Positions 26,592-34,483 of a DNA stretch of 35,275 bases are shown here, piece by piece. Source of the stretch: Gammaproteobacteria bacterium UBA4421 (lineage in GTDB: Bacteria > Pseudomonadota > Gammaproteobacteria > Pseudomonadales > Azotimanducaceae); assembly GCA_002389675.1 (NCBI GenBank), contig DGQF01000039.1:1-35275 (forward strand), written 5' to 3'. The notes below the pieces were generated by a model, which searched no databases, had not been told where the DNA came from, and worked only from the letters and a program-made list of their open reading frames with translations. The translations under genes and the position numbers were made by a program. Each line of letters begins with the position of its first letter. Within the stretch, counting starts at the first letter, position 1.

Positions 26592-26695
26592 TTAGTTGCG
26601 CGCAGTGCAGGTGCAAGTGTTTGTGAGCGCGCAACCGCAGCAGGCGGTAAACCCTGCCGCGATGTCATGCGCTGTTTCCGTTGCGATGAACACTA

Positions 26696-27874
26696 TCAGC
26701 CTTTTTCAAACAGGGCGTTTAGGTCTTCGTCAGCGGTATCCAAAATCTTATTGACCCAGCCATGAAAGCGTTGGCCCCCTTCTTCGTTGCGACCAAATAG
26801 CACGTCTTTTTTGAAACCGGTTTCCAGCGCGTGTTGTTGTCTCAAACCAGTGTAATAGTCCTCGTCTTCGACCACGTGTTTCAAGAAAGCGAATTGTTTT
26901 TCCGCCTCTTCGGCCTGGGCCTCGGTGGGCTGATTTTCCATGAGGTAGTTCTGAACCGTTATGGAGGTGCCTGGTGTTTCTCCGGGAAATAATTGCGAGA
27001 TCATAACGCCGCGCCCGCCGCCGTCAAATCCAGCGATTGAGATATGAGGAAAGATGGTCCATACGCCAGAAATCATGCGGTTTGTATCCCACTGCGACTC
27101 AGGCAGGTCTTCCCATTCGAGTAACGAGGGGTCCGGGCTTGAGACTCGCTGATGTGGCCCCCAAGGGTAGTACATCGATTTATGGGGGTAGTTGGGGCCA
27201 AACGTATCTTTGTGCAAAATTGGCAGGTGATAGAGGTCTAAGTAGCCGTCGTAGGCAATTTTCCAATTGGGTCCGACGAGCGTTCGGCGGGAGAAAAGGT
27301 GCCAGCTTTCAAAGTTGAAATGTGCAAGCATTTCGTCGTAGCCGGACAGAAATGTGTGGATATCCAGAGTGCTCTCGGGGTTGGGCGTCACCCATATGAG
27401 GCCGGCGCGTTCAAGTGCGGGGAGTTTTTTTAGCCCGTAACAAGACTTGTCAAACGAGCCGAATTCCTTTTCTGAGAATACACCGGTCAGTTCACCTTGT
27501 AAGTTGAAACTCCAGGCGTGGTAAGGGCAGGTAAATCGATGGGTGTTGCCGTGCCCCTCTTCCAAGATTTGGGAGCCACGATGAGCACACATGTTCATGT
27601 AAGCCTGAACCTCGCCGTTGTCATCGCGGCAGATGATGATCGGTACGCCCGCGGCTTCGCAGGCCCGATAGTCGCGGTTGTTGGGGATTTCGCACGAAAA
27701 CGCCATCATCAGCGGCATGCGGCGAAAGACGCCATCCATTTCTGCTTTCCAGCGGTCTTCGTCATAGTAGTGACTGGCGGGAAAACTCATAACAGATTCC
27801 GCCTGTGCAACGGTACCCGCTTTGCTGTGTGACATGTTATGACGTGTCATTTCGATCAAAGATTCGCGACTCAT
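26696..27874 (-). CDS. Rieske non-haem iron oxygenase, alpha subunit
   Basis: A 392-residue aromatic-ring-hydroxylating oxygenase alpha subunit. The Rieske [2Fe-2S] ligands are Cys96-His98 (MCAHRGS) and Cys116-His119 (FTCPYHAWSF). The catalytic domain carries Asp213, His216 and His221 in YLDLYHLPILH, with the mononuclear iron completed by a later acidic residue (about VVEDEDYYTG). Such enzymes hydroxylate or demethylate aromatic, alkylamine or steroid substrates and need a separate reductase, which is not next to this gene. It begins with an unusual 30-residue lead (MSRESLIEMTRHNMSHSKAG). TGAGGATCATTCG precedes the ATG, giving GAGG at acceptable spacing. It is divergent from the amidohydrolase lipoprotein. 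Confidence 0.93.
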   Translation of the reverse strand: MSRESLIEMTRHNMSHSKAGTVAQAESVMSFPASHYYDEDRWKAEMDGVFRRMPLMMAFSCEIPNNRDYRACEAAGVPIIICRDDNGEVQAYMNMCAHRGSQILEEGHGNTHRFTCPYHAWSFNLQGELTGVFSEKEFGSFDKSCYGLKKLPALERAGLIWVTPNPESTLDIHTFLSGYDEMLAHFNFESWHLFSRRTLVGPNWKIAYDGYLDLYHLPILHKDTFGPNYPHKSMYYPWGPHQRVSSPDPSLLEWEDLPESQWDTNRMISGVWTIFPHISIAGFDGGGRGVMISQLFPGETPGTSITVQNYLMENQPTEAQAEEAEKQFAFLKHVVEDEDYYTGLRQQHALETGFKKDVLFGRNEEGGQRFHGWVNKILDTADEDLNALFEKG

Positions 27875-28022
27875 CGAATGATCCTCAAAAGTTAGAACCT
27901 ATTATGGTAATCAAATGTCCGGCACAAAACGAGGGGATATCAATTTAGTTGTGCGGGCCGTTTAAACTTGTAATGCCGCGGTGAGGCTAATAACGTAATT
28001 CGCATGACGCAAAGGAAGCAGC

Positions 28023-31000
28023 ATGGCATATAAAACGGGATTCGCTCGATTTCGACCCACCGTGTTGGGCTTGGCGTGGATATTTGGGATGCTGTTGCTC
28101 AGTGCCTGCGATGCGGTAAAGCCGACCGCACCGGTGCCATCGGTAGCGACCCCGGTGGCGGCTTTTACGCAGCGAAAGGTTGAGGTCACCTTGAATGAGG
28201 GTACTAACCTTTCGGTTGCGGTTGATGAGTTGACAGGGGAGCGAGTCATCAGTTTGCAGGGTACTCTTTTTTTGTTGCCGGCTTCAGGCGCTGAGCCGGT
28301 GGCCTTAACTGACGCGTATTATGATGCCCGCGAGCCGCAATTTTCGCCCGACGGTCAAGAGGTGGTGTTCCAAGGTTATAGAAACGGCAATTGGGATTTG
28401 TGGCGGGTTGGGCGCGACGGGCAGCCGCCGACACCGCTGACGCAGGATGCCTTTGACGATCGAGAGCCTCATTACGCTCACGACGGGACCCGCTTGGTAT
28501 TTAGCTCCGACCGCTCGGGTCGTTATGACGTGTGGCAACTGGAGTTCGCCACGGGAGAGCTGACGCAGCTGACGCAGAGCCTGCGCAACGCGTATGCACC
28601 GGCGCTATCGACCAGCGGTCAGCTCGCCTATGTCGATGAAGGCTCGGGTGTTTCGAGGCTCATGATTGAGTCGGTTGATGGCGCACCTTCGCTGTTGCTG
28701 GAAGAAATTGGCGTCATATCAGCGCTTTCGTTTTCCCCGGATGAAACGCATCTGGCGTATCACTTGATGGGTCGATCCGGAGCGCAATTAAAAGTCGCTG
28801 ATCTAACAAATAAAACTGCGCAGCTAATCTCGCAAGCCGGTGCTGATGTGTTTCCGTTTAAACCTCACTGGCGCACAAATCAAACCTTGGTGTACAGCGC
28901 GGATGGCCAGATTTTTTATCGCGCACTCTCTGGCGATGAACGTCAATCCTGGCCGTTTGCAGTCAAGCTGGTGTTGACTCGCCACGATTATGAGCGGCGT
29001 CAACGTAATTACGATCCGCAACGGGAACGATTGGCATTGGGGTTAAGTTCTCCGTCTATCAGCAATGACGGCACCCAAGTTTATTTTGCCGCTTTGGGTG
29101 ATCTTTGGCGCTGGCAACCTAATCCAAAGCAACTGGAGCGGCTGACAGATGATGCGTTTGCTGAATTTGCGCCGGTGCTCTCGCCCGACGGCACATCTTT
29201 GGCCTACGTTTCTGATGCCGGCGGCCAAATTAATCTGCGGGTGATGAATGTAAATACCCGCAAGGTGCGCAAGCTGGCGGTTCAAGCCGGGCAAATCAGT
29301 ATGCCCTCGTGGTCCCCGCAAGGTGATCGGTTGGCCTTTTTTGTGGATGTTCCGGGCAATCCGTTGGGTGGACAAATGCGGGTGTTGGATATAGCCACTC
29401 AAGAGTTGGTGGACGTCTTAACGCCGATGCCGGCGCAGCCTATTTCATGGAGCGCTGACGGTGGGCAGGTTGCGGTTAGCCGTTTGGATCCATACTCAAG
29501 TCGTTATCGTGAGGGTGTGTTTGAGCTGTTGGTTTTTAATATGCTCACGGAAAAAGCCCATGCGATCTCCCCAGTTCCTCATCAATCGCTGCTCAGTGGT
29601 GCATTGACCGCTGATGGCGCCATGACCTACGTACAGGGTGGATTGCTGCACCGTTTGGAATTAAACCAGCAGCTGCAGCCGCTTGAGCATACCGGTGCAA
29701 TAACGGATGAGTTGACGGATTCGCCGCGATGGAGCGCCAATGGCAAACACTTGGTCTATCTGTCCGGAAACCGCCTAAAACACAAACTGTCCGATGGGAT
29801 GGTGGTCGATATTACTCCGCAAATTCCCTATACCCTTGACACACCGGCAGAGCGTTATGTGGTGCATGCTGGCCGCCTGTTTACCGGTGCTGACGATCAG
29901 TATGCGAAGGATCAATATGTTTGGATATCTGGAAATGTGATCGAAAAAATCACCCCACCGATGGACACCGGTGACCTACTGATGGTTGATGCTAGCGATC
30001 AAACGCTAGTTCCAGGGCTGTTTGAGATGCATGCACATTTGGGGGAAACCAGTGAAATTCAGGGACGTATTTGGTTGAGCTATGGCATCACCACGGTGCG
30101 TGACCCGGGGTCCAATCCGTATGTTGCCAAAGCGCGGCAGGAAGCCTGGGACAGTGGCCGTCGCGTTGGGCCGCGTACTCATGTCACTGGATATCTAACC
30201 GATGGCAATCGAGTCTATTACACCATGGCTGAAGGTATTAGTTCGCGCGCGCACCTGCATATGGCACTGCAGCGCACGGAACAGTTGCAGCTCGATTTCA
30301 TTAAAACCTATGTTCGGTTGCCAGACGAGTGGCAAAAAGAAGTGGTCACCTTTGCCCACAATATAGGCATTGCGGTGTCTTCTCACGAGCTCTATCCGGC
30401 GGTTGCTCATGGTATGGATCATGTCGAACACATTGGGGGAACCAGTCGCCGCGGTTATCAGCCAAAAGTCAGCCGGATGGGTTATTCCTACGGCGATGTT
30501 GTTGAATTAATCAGCGCCAGCGGCATGGGCCTAACAGCCACGGCAGTTTTACCGGGCTTTGCGGTTATCTTGCAGGAGGAGCCTGCATGGCTGGACAGTG
30601 CTCAATTCAATCATTTTTATGGAGATAAGGCTCGTCGCGCCTATGCCGCGATGCTTAAGCAGTTTGGGGTCGGTGCCGCTCCAATTGCGCAGGCCAACGC
30701 GCGGTTATTGCGCGCCCTGACTGCAAGAGATGCCTTGTTGGTGACCGGCACGGATTCACCTTTTGTGCCTTACGGAGCGGGTTTGCATGCGGAGTTGCGG
30801 CTATTCGCACGAGCGGGTATTGAAAATGCCGATATTTTGCGACATGCCACCCTAAAGTCAGCGCAAGCTGCCGGCGTGGCTGCTGAATTGGGGACGATTG
30901 CGCCTGGCAAGCTGGCTGACTTGGTTATTATCGACGGCGATCCGTTGGCGAACATTGGCGATCTGGATAATGTGGTGGCTACCATTAAAAATGGCCGCCA

Positions 31001-31037
31001 TTTCACATTAGAACAGTTGTTAAATCCGAAACGTTAG
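28023..31037 (+). CDS. Lipoprotein with TolB-like beta-propeller and C-terminal amidohydrolase
   Basis: A 1004-residue fusion protein. The N-terminus is a lipoprotein signal with lipobox LLSAC (Cys29). Residues about 60-620 hold at least eight PD40/WD40-like repeats (for example FSPDGQEVVF, YAHDGTRLVF, LSPDGTSLAY, WSPQGDRLAF, WSADGGQVAV, WSANGKHLVY), forming one or two propellers. From about 625 follows an amidohydrolase-superfamily domain with His670/His672 (EMHAHLGE), Lys761 (FIKTYVR), His788, His803 (HVEHIGG) and Asp911 (GTDSPF), the full binuclear-metal set with the likely carbamylated lysine. Related domains are Xaa-Pro or imidazolonepropionase-like hydrolases. It probably acts in the periplasm on cyclic amides or peptides. 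The start has AAAGGAAG about six bases upstream. Confidence 0.93.
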   Translation: MAYKTGFARFRPTVLGLAWIFGMLLLSACDAVKPTAPVPSVATPVAAFTQRKVEVTLNEGTNLSVAVDELTGERVISLQGTLFLLPASGAEPVALTDAYYDAREPQFSPDGQEVVFQGYRNGNWDLWRVGRDGQPPTPLTQDAFDDREPHYAHDGTRLVFSSDRSGRYDVWQLEFATGELTQLTQSLRNAYAPALSTSGQLAYVDEGSGVSRLMIESVDGAPSLLLEEIGVISALSFSPDETHLAYHLMGRSGAQLKVADLTNKTAQLISQAGADVFPFKPHWRTNQTLVYSADGQIFYRALSGDERQSWPFAVKLVLTRHDYERRQRNYDPQRERLALGLSSPSISNDGTQVYFAALGDLWRWQPNPKQLERLTDDAFAEFAPVLSPDGTSLAYVSDAGGQINLRVMNVNTRKVRKLAVQAGQISMPSWSPQGDRLAFFVDVPGNPLGGQMRVLDIATQELVDVLTPMPAQPISWSADGGQVAVSRLDPYSSRYREGVFELLVFNMLTEKAHAISPVPHQSLLSGALTADGAMTYVQGGLLHRLELNQQLQPLEHTGAITDELTDSPRWSANGKHLVYLSGNRLKHKLSDGMVVDITPQIPYTLDTPAERYVVHAGRLFTGADDQYAKDQYVWISGNVIEKITPPMDTGDLLMVDASDQTLVPGLFEMHAHLGETSEIQGRIWLSYGITTVRDPGSNPYVAKARQEAWDSGRRVGPRTHVTGYLTDGNRVYYTMAEGISSRAHLHMALQRTEQLQLDFIKTYVRLPDEWQKEVVTFAHNIGIAVSSHELYPAVAHGMDHVEHIGGTSRRGYQPKVSRMGYSYGDVVELISASGMGLTATAVLPGFAVILQEEPAWLDSAQFNHFYGDKARRAYAAMLKQFGVGAAPIAQANARLLRALTARDALLVTGTDSPFVPYGAGLHAELRLFARAGIENADILRHATLKSAQAAGVAAELGTIAPGKLADLVIIDGDPLANIGDLDNVVATIKNGRHFTLEQLLNPKR

Positions 31038-31087
31038 CTGACGGTCTGCTGGGTGAACTGCAAGTAAATTTGCAATCAGGATGGTGT

Positions 31088-32284
31088 TTACACCACCGCA
31101 TCGGAGTGCAATTTCGCAATGCTCTGCTGGCTGTAGCCGAGGTCGAGCAAAATGCTGTCAGTGTGTTCGCCGAGCCTAGGGGGTGGGCGCTGTACGATGG
31201 GTGGTGCAGGTTCACAAATGTGTCCAGCACTGACCACCTGAGTTACTCCACCGGTGTCCCCCGGCCTTGGTATTTCAGTAAGACTCAACCTGTGGTTCAC
31301 CTGTTCATCAGCTGTGGCTTGGGCGAGTGTTTGAATGGCGGCGGCGGGCACGCCAGCGGCGTTAAGTTTTTCTAGCCAGTAAGCGGTAGGCTGGGCCGCT
31401 AAGAGCGGTTGAATAACGGCTGCTATCTCTGCTGAGGCACGAATGCGTTGCGCAGGTTTGGCGTATTTCAGATATAACTCTGAACAACCTAGTAGATCAA
31501 GAAACGCCTGCGCTTGAGGGTCGCGCAGTGCAACCACTTGGATAAAGCCGTCTTGTGTTGCAAAAACGTTGGCAGTTGGTTGTTCGGTTGGGGATGCATT
31601 GCCTAACAGGGCCGGTTCCGTTCCCGTGGTGAGATATTTACTAATTTGCGGAGCTTGCATGACAAAAGCGGTATCCATCATGGAGATGTCGAGTCTTTGT
31701 CCCTCGCCGGTGATATGTCGCCGAAACAGTGCAGCGCTGATCGCAAACGCCGCATTTAAGGCGGTGCTCATGTCCACTGAAAAATAGCCGCTACGCACGG
31801 GGCCGGTCTCGGGATGGCCGCTAATGCTCATCATGCCGGAAGCGGCTTGAATGGCGCCATCAAATGCAGGCAATTCAGCCTTAGGCCCCTGTTGTCCGTA
31901 GCCGGAAATGCTCGCGTAGACGATGTCCGGCTTGATGTCGCGCAGCGCTTGGTAATCCAACCCTAGACGAGCCATTGTTCCTGGTTTGAAATTTTCAACT
32001 ACCGCATCACTGGTGGCGACCAATTTAAAGATGATACTTTTGGCTTGTGGTTTTTTTAGATCCAGCGTGATGCTGCGTTTGCCCAAATTACAGGTGAGAA
32101 ACGAGGGGGCCATGCCGTCGTTAATGTCGGCCAACAGGCCGCGGGCTAGATCTCCGGTCTCGCGTGTTTCAACCTTAATTACGTCGGCGCCTAGCTGCGC
32201 CAACTGCTGGGTGGCAAAAGGCCCGGCCAGTACTTGAGTAAAATCTAGAATGCGAAGCCCGGTAAATGCTTGTTGGGGTGTCAT
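31088..32284 (-). CDS. Class III CoA-transferase (CaiB/BaiF)
   Basis: A family III CoA-transferase of 398 residues from the ATG at 32284. This start shares an A with the stop of the upstream gene (TAATG), which argues for coupled translation; a longer frame from 32314 would add ten residues inside that gene. The protein opens GLRILDFTQVLAGPFATQQL, then LGADVIKVETRETGD, and has NLGKRSITLDLKKPQ, SISGYGQQGP and Asp199 in GQRLDISMMDTAF, the expected catalytic aspartate. It should move CoA between an organic acid and an acyl-CoA donor such as succinyl-CoA. The amidohydrolase gene converges on it with a 50-base gap. Contrast with the homologue at 18670, which lacks the Asp. Confidence 0.92.
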   Translation of the reverse strand: MTPQQAFTGLRILDFTQVLAGPFATQQLAQLGADVIKVETRETGDLARGLLADINDGMAPSFLTCNLGKRSITLDLKKPQAKSIIFKLVATSDAVVENFKPGTMARLGLDYQALRDIKPDIVYASISGYGQQGPKAELPAFDGAIQAASGMMSISGHPETGPVRSGYFSVDMSTALNAAFAISAALFRRHITGEGQRLDISMMDTAFVMQAPQISKYLTTGTEPALLGNASPTEQPTANVFATQDGFIQVVALRDPQAQAFLDLLGCSELYLKYAKPAQRIRASAEIAAVIQPLLAAQPTAYWLEKLNAAGVPAAAIQTLAQATADEQVNHRLSLTEIPRPGDTGGVTQVVSAGHICEPAPPIVQRPPPRLGEHTDSILLDLGYSQQSIAKLHSDAVV

Positions 32285-32796
32285 TATTTGCGAGGTACCA
32301 ATTCGAAGATCCACAAATAGCCGCTGCTCAGGGCATTCTCAGGTAGAGGCAGGCCATTGCCGTATTTTCGACCCAGTTCGCTGAGAACGAAGGGCACTTC
32401 AGGGCCATCTGTGATGCGCACTAACTCACGGTCGTACACGATGCCGTCGACACGTAAGATTGCGCGCGGGTCGTCTAGCGCCTGCATGGGCCACTGTTTC
32501 CAGAGCTTGCCCCACCATGTGGTCATGTAGCCGCTGGGAATGAATAGCCGGCCATCGTGCTCGACGATCCATGTGGTGCGTGAAGCTTCTGGCTCGAGCA
32601 ACTGAAATTCAACGGTGTTGTACTCTTTTATGAACGACCAATTTGGCTCGATGGGTGCGGGTTGGCCGCTGGTAAACGGACCACCGGCAAAAATTTCGAG
32701 CGGACCGTCAGAGAAGCGGGCAGCGATTGACGTGGCGCCAATGATCAACACAAGTGTGCCGATGCAGTAGCCGAAGATTTTTAAAAGTGTTTTCAT
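32284..32796 (-). CDS. Small membrane-anchored protein of unknown function
   Basis: A 170-residue protein with one N-terminal membrane segment or signal anchor (IFGYCIGTLVLIIGATSIAA, about residues 7-26) and a mostly beta-rich, tryptophan-containing domain outside (NWSFIKEYNTVEFQLLEP, TTWIVEHDGRLFIPSGYMTT in parts, then a YDRELVRITD strand). I do not recognise a characterised family. The VEHDGRLFIPSG and VDGIVYDRELVRI segments faintly recall small pyridoxamine-oxidase-like or nitroreductase-type (split-barrel) proteins, but this is a weak impression. Its TAA stop overlaps the CoA-transferase start (TAATG), so the two are co-expressed, with this gene first. Confidence 0.75.
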   Translation of the reverse strand: MKTLLKIFGYCIGTLVLIIGATSIAARFSDGPLEIFAGGPFTSGQPAPIEPNWSFIKEYNTVEFQLLEPEASRTTWIVEHDGRLFIPSGYMTTWWGKLWKQWPMQALDDPRAILRVDGIVYDRELVRITDGPEVPFVLSELGRKYGNGLPLPENALSSGYLWIFELVPRK

Positions 32797-32887
32797 AGCG
32801 CCTGCCCAGTGTTATCTAGCATCCGGATATCATAGAAGATGTTGCGGAGGGTAGATAGCCGGTAATCAGCGTACCCAGTTGAATTTT

Positions 32888-33565
32888 ATGAACATCAGAG
32901 CAGATTTAGATCAAACCGTTTTTGTCAGTGGCCGCCATCTGACATGGCGCGCCTCCCCTATGGCGGGGGTGGAGCGGGTGTTATTGGACCGGGTGGGAGC
33001 AGAGTTGGCTGTGGCTACAAGCCTAGTGCGTTATGCGCCGGGGTCTAGTTTTAGCGAACACCGCCACGATTTGGGTGAAGAGTTTGTTGTGCTCAGTGGT
33101 GTATTTTCTGACCAATATGGAGATTATCCTGCAGGGACTTATGTAAGGAACCCGCCGAGATCCTCCCACTGTCCAACTAGCGCACCGGGTTGTGTGATTT
33201 TTGTCAAACTGCGGCAGTTTCATATGCAGGACCAGAACCCGGTTGTCACGCAGATGTCGCCGTCGCCCGTGTGCAGTGAACCTCAGGAGTTGTATCGGTA
33301 TGCAGACGAGGTGGTCAGTTGTGTGCACGTGGAGGCGGGGGAGCGTTTTGCGTTTTCGGCCTCATACCATGTGCGCGAATTACTGGTGCTCAGCGGTGAG
33401 TTGTCGTGGCAGCAAGAAAAAACCCGTCGTTTAGGTCCTTGGAGCTGGATTCGCATGTCCCCGGGGCAACCCTTGCGTTTTAATGCCCTGACGCCGTGTA
33501 CTGTTTTCAGTAAAACGCGGCCAGTTTACCGCTCTGCGCTTGGCGCACTCGGCCCAGTTGTATAA
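32888..33565 (+). CDS. ChrR-like cupin-domain protein
   Basis: A 225-residue protein with tandem cupin-like halves, similar to the cupin part of anti-sigma factor ChrR. The first half carries a probable zinc site: His58 and His60 (FSEHRHDLGEEF), Glu64 and His94 (PRSSHCP), within APGSSFSEHRH....VLSGVFSDQYGDYPAGTYVRNP. The second half (about 135-220) repeats a cupin pattern (ELLVLSGELSW) but lacks an obvious metal set. There is no N-terminal anti-sigma domain and no sigma-factor gene beside it, so it is not a full ChrR. It may be a small-molecule enzyme or sensor. The ATG at 32888 is preferred over the TTG at 32879; neither has a strong ribosome binding site. Confidence 0.82.
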   Translation: MNIRADLDQTVFVSGRHLTWRASPMAGVERVLLDRVGAELAVATSLVRYAPGSSFSEHRHDLGEEFVVLSGVFSDQYGDYPAGTYVRNPPRSSHCPTSAPGCVIFVKLRQFHMQDQNPVVTQMSPSPVCSEPQELYRYADEVVSCVHVEAGERFAFSASYHVRELLVLSGELSWQQEKTRRLGPWSWIRMSPGQPLRFNALTPCTVFSKTRPVYRSALGALGPVV

Positions 33566-33627
33566 TCTCCTGACCGCGGAATTATCAGTATCGGGTTGTA
33601 AATTGGGTAGATAGAGAAACTCAGTAA

Positions 33628-33655
33628 TTGACAGGAACGTGATAGCAGGTAACAT
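33628..33655 (+). promoter_or_regulatory. Sigma70-type promoter of the tRNA-Val/tRNA-Asp unit
   Basis: A perfect TTGACA (33628-33633) and TAACAT (33650-33655, four of six) are 16 bases apart. The -10 box ends 33 bases before tRNA-Val, and a GC-rich discriminator (CCGGCCCTCGC from 33657) follows, as in growth-rate and stringently controlled stable-RNA promoters. Confidence 0.8.
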
Positions 33656-33688
33656 ACCGGCCCTCGCATTCGTGCGAGTCTGAACGCC

Positions 33689-33764
33689 GGGTGTTTAGCT
33701 CAGTTGGGAGAGCGACGGCCTTACAAGCCGTAGGTCACAGGTTCGACCCCTGTAACACCCACCA
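33689..33764 (+). tRNA. tRNA-Val (anticodon TAC)
   Basis: A complete 76-base cloverleaf. The acceptor GGGTGTT (33689-33695) pairs with AACACCC (33754-33760) and is followed by an encoded ACCA. The anticodon stem ACGGC/GCCGT encloses loop CTTACAA, giving anticodon TAC (33722-33724). The T loop has TTCGACC. It is first of a two-tRNA unit. Confidence 0.97.
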
Positions 33765-33787
33765 ATTCCAATTTTGGAATTTGCAGC

Positions 33788-33864
33788 GGAGCGGTAGTTC
33801 AGTTGGTTAGAATACCGGCCTGTCACGCCGGGGGTCGCGGGTTCGAGTCCCGTCCGCTCCGCCA
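33788..33864 (+). tRNA. tRNA-Asp (anticodon GTC)
   Basis: A complete 77-base cloverleaf. The acceptor GGAGCGG (33788-33794) pairs with CCGCTCC (33854-33860), followed by an encoded GCCA. The anticodon stem CCGGC/GCCGG encloses loop CTGTCAC, giving anticodon GTC (33822-33824). It lies 23 bases after tRNA-Val and shares its promoter. Its 3' end borders the accessory-looking stretch to the right. Confidence 0.97.
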
Positions 33865-33877
33865 TTTTAAAGACAAA

Positions 33878-33899
33878 AACCTATTAAATTCAATAGGTT
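33878..33899 (+). terminator. Possible terminator hairpin of the tRNA unit
   Basis: A perfect 8-bp stem (33878-33885 AACCTATT with 33892-33899 AATAGGTT) with a 6-base loop begins 14 bases after tRNA-Asp. It is AT-rich and followed only by GTGTTTCT, so it is not a classic strong terminator, but the position fits. Confidence 0.5.
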
Positions 33900-34483
33900 G
33901 TGTTTCTAGAGATCTGTATGGACCCCCAATTGGTCCCCAATAGTTCTGCGTTCAAGCTGGTAGTCTTAAGCGGTTAGTTCCGACGTGGGAACTTATGAAA
34001 TCCCTAGGTCATCGCTCACACTCGTAACGTTTGGCTTGAGGGTAACTCCAGAAGATGAATCTTTGGTACGTACCCTCGTCACCAACCTTTTTGAAAGCGT
34101 CAAGTTTCAGCGAGTCGTGTGCGTTGGCAAAGACTCTGCGACGCACGTTGTCGAAGCATAGCGTTGTGACTTATTTGTAGCCGAAATCACCCATAGCCTT
34201 AGCAGATCTGAACGGCCCCCATGGAGAAAGCCAACGCTCAGAGCTGAATTAGCTATTTCTGTTTGTGCCCAAAAACGACACGCGGAATAACCAGAGCTGC
34301 GATGTCCAAGGTGAAGTTCAAGTGGTTCAGATGGCAGGTAACTAAAAAAAGTATGCGTTTTTGTCCGAGTCGACTCACTCGGTACCAGCCCCCACGACTG
34401 ACTGGGTCGACCAATTCTTATCGTAGCTGTATCGTTGGTTTATCAGAGCAACTTCGACCCGAGCCATCTTCGGACATCAAGCA
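33900..34483. other. 584-base stretch without a convincing gene; possible remnant
   Basis: No recognisable gene or RNA was found. One short frame, GTG 33985 to TAG 34161 (58 residues; contains TPEDESLVRTLVTNLFESV), has protein-like composition but no ribosome binding site and no family I know. It may be a remnant of an integrated element. A 78-residue frame at 34263-34499 (rich in Arg, Ser and Pro) looks like chance. Stops are frequent in all frames elsewhere. No integrase and no repeat of the tRNA-Asp 3' end was found here. Confidence 0.45.

Noticed and set aside
31038..31087. TGCAA/TTGCA inverted repeat between convergent genes as a terminator
   Set aside because: The stem is only five AT-rich pairs with no T tract, too weak to call.
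32888..33565. Full ChrR anti-sigma factor with cognate sigma
   Set aside because: Only the cupin part is present; there is no N-terminal anti-sigma domain and no sigma-factor gene nearby.
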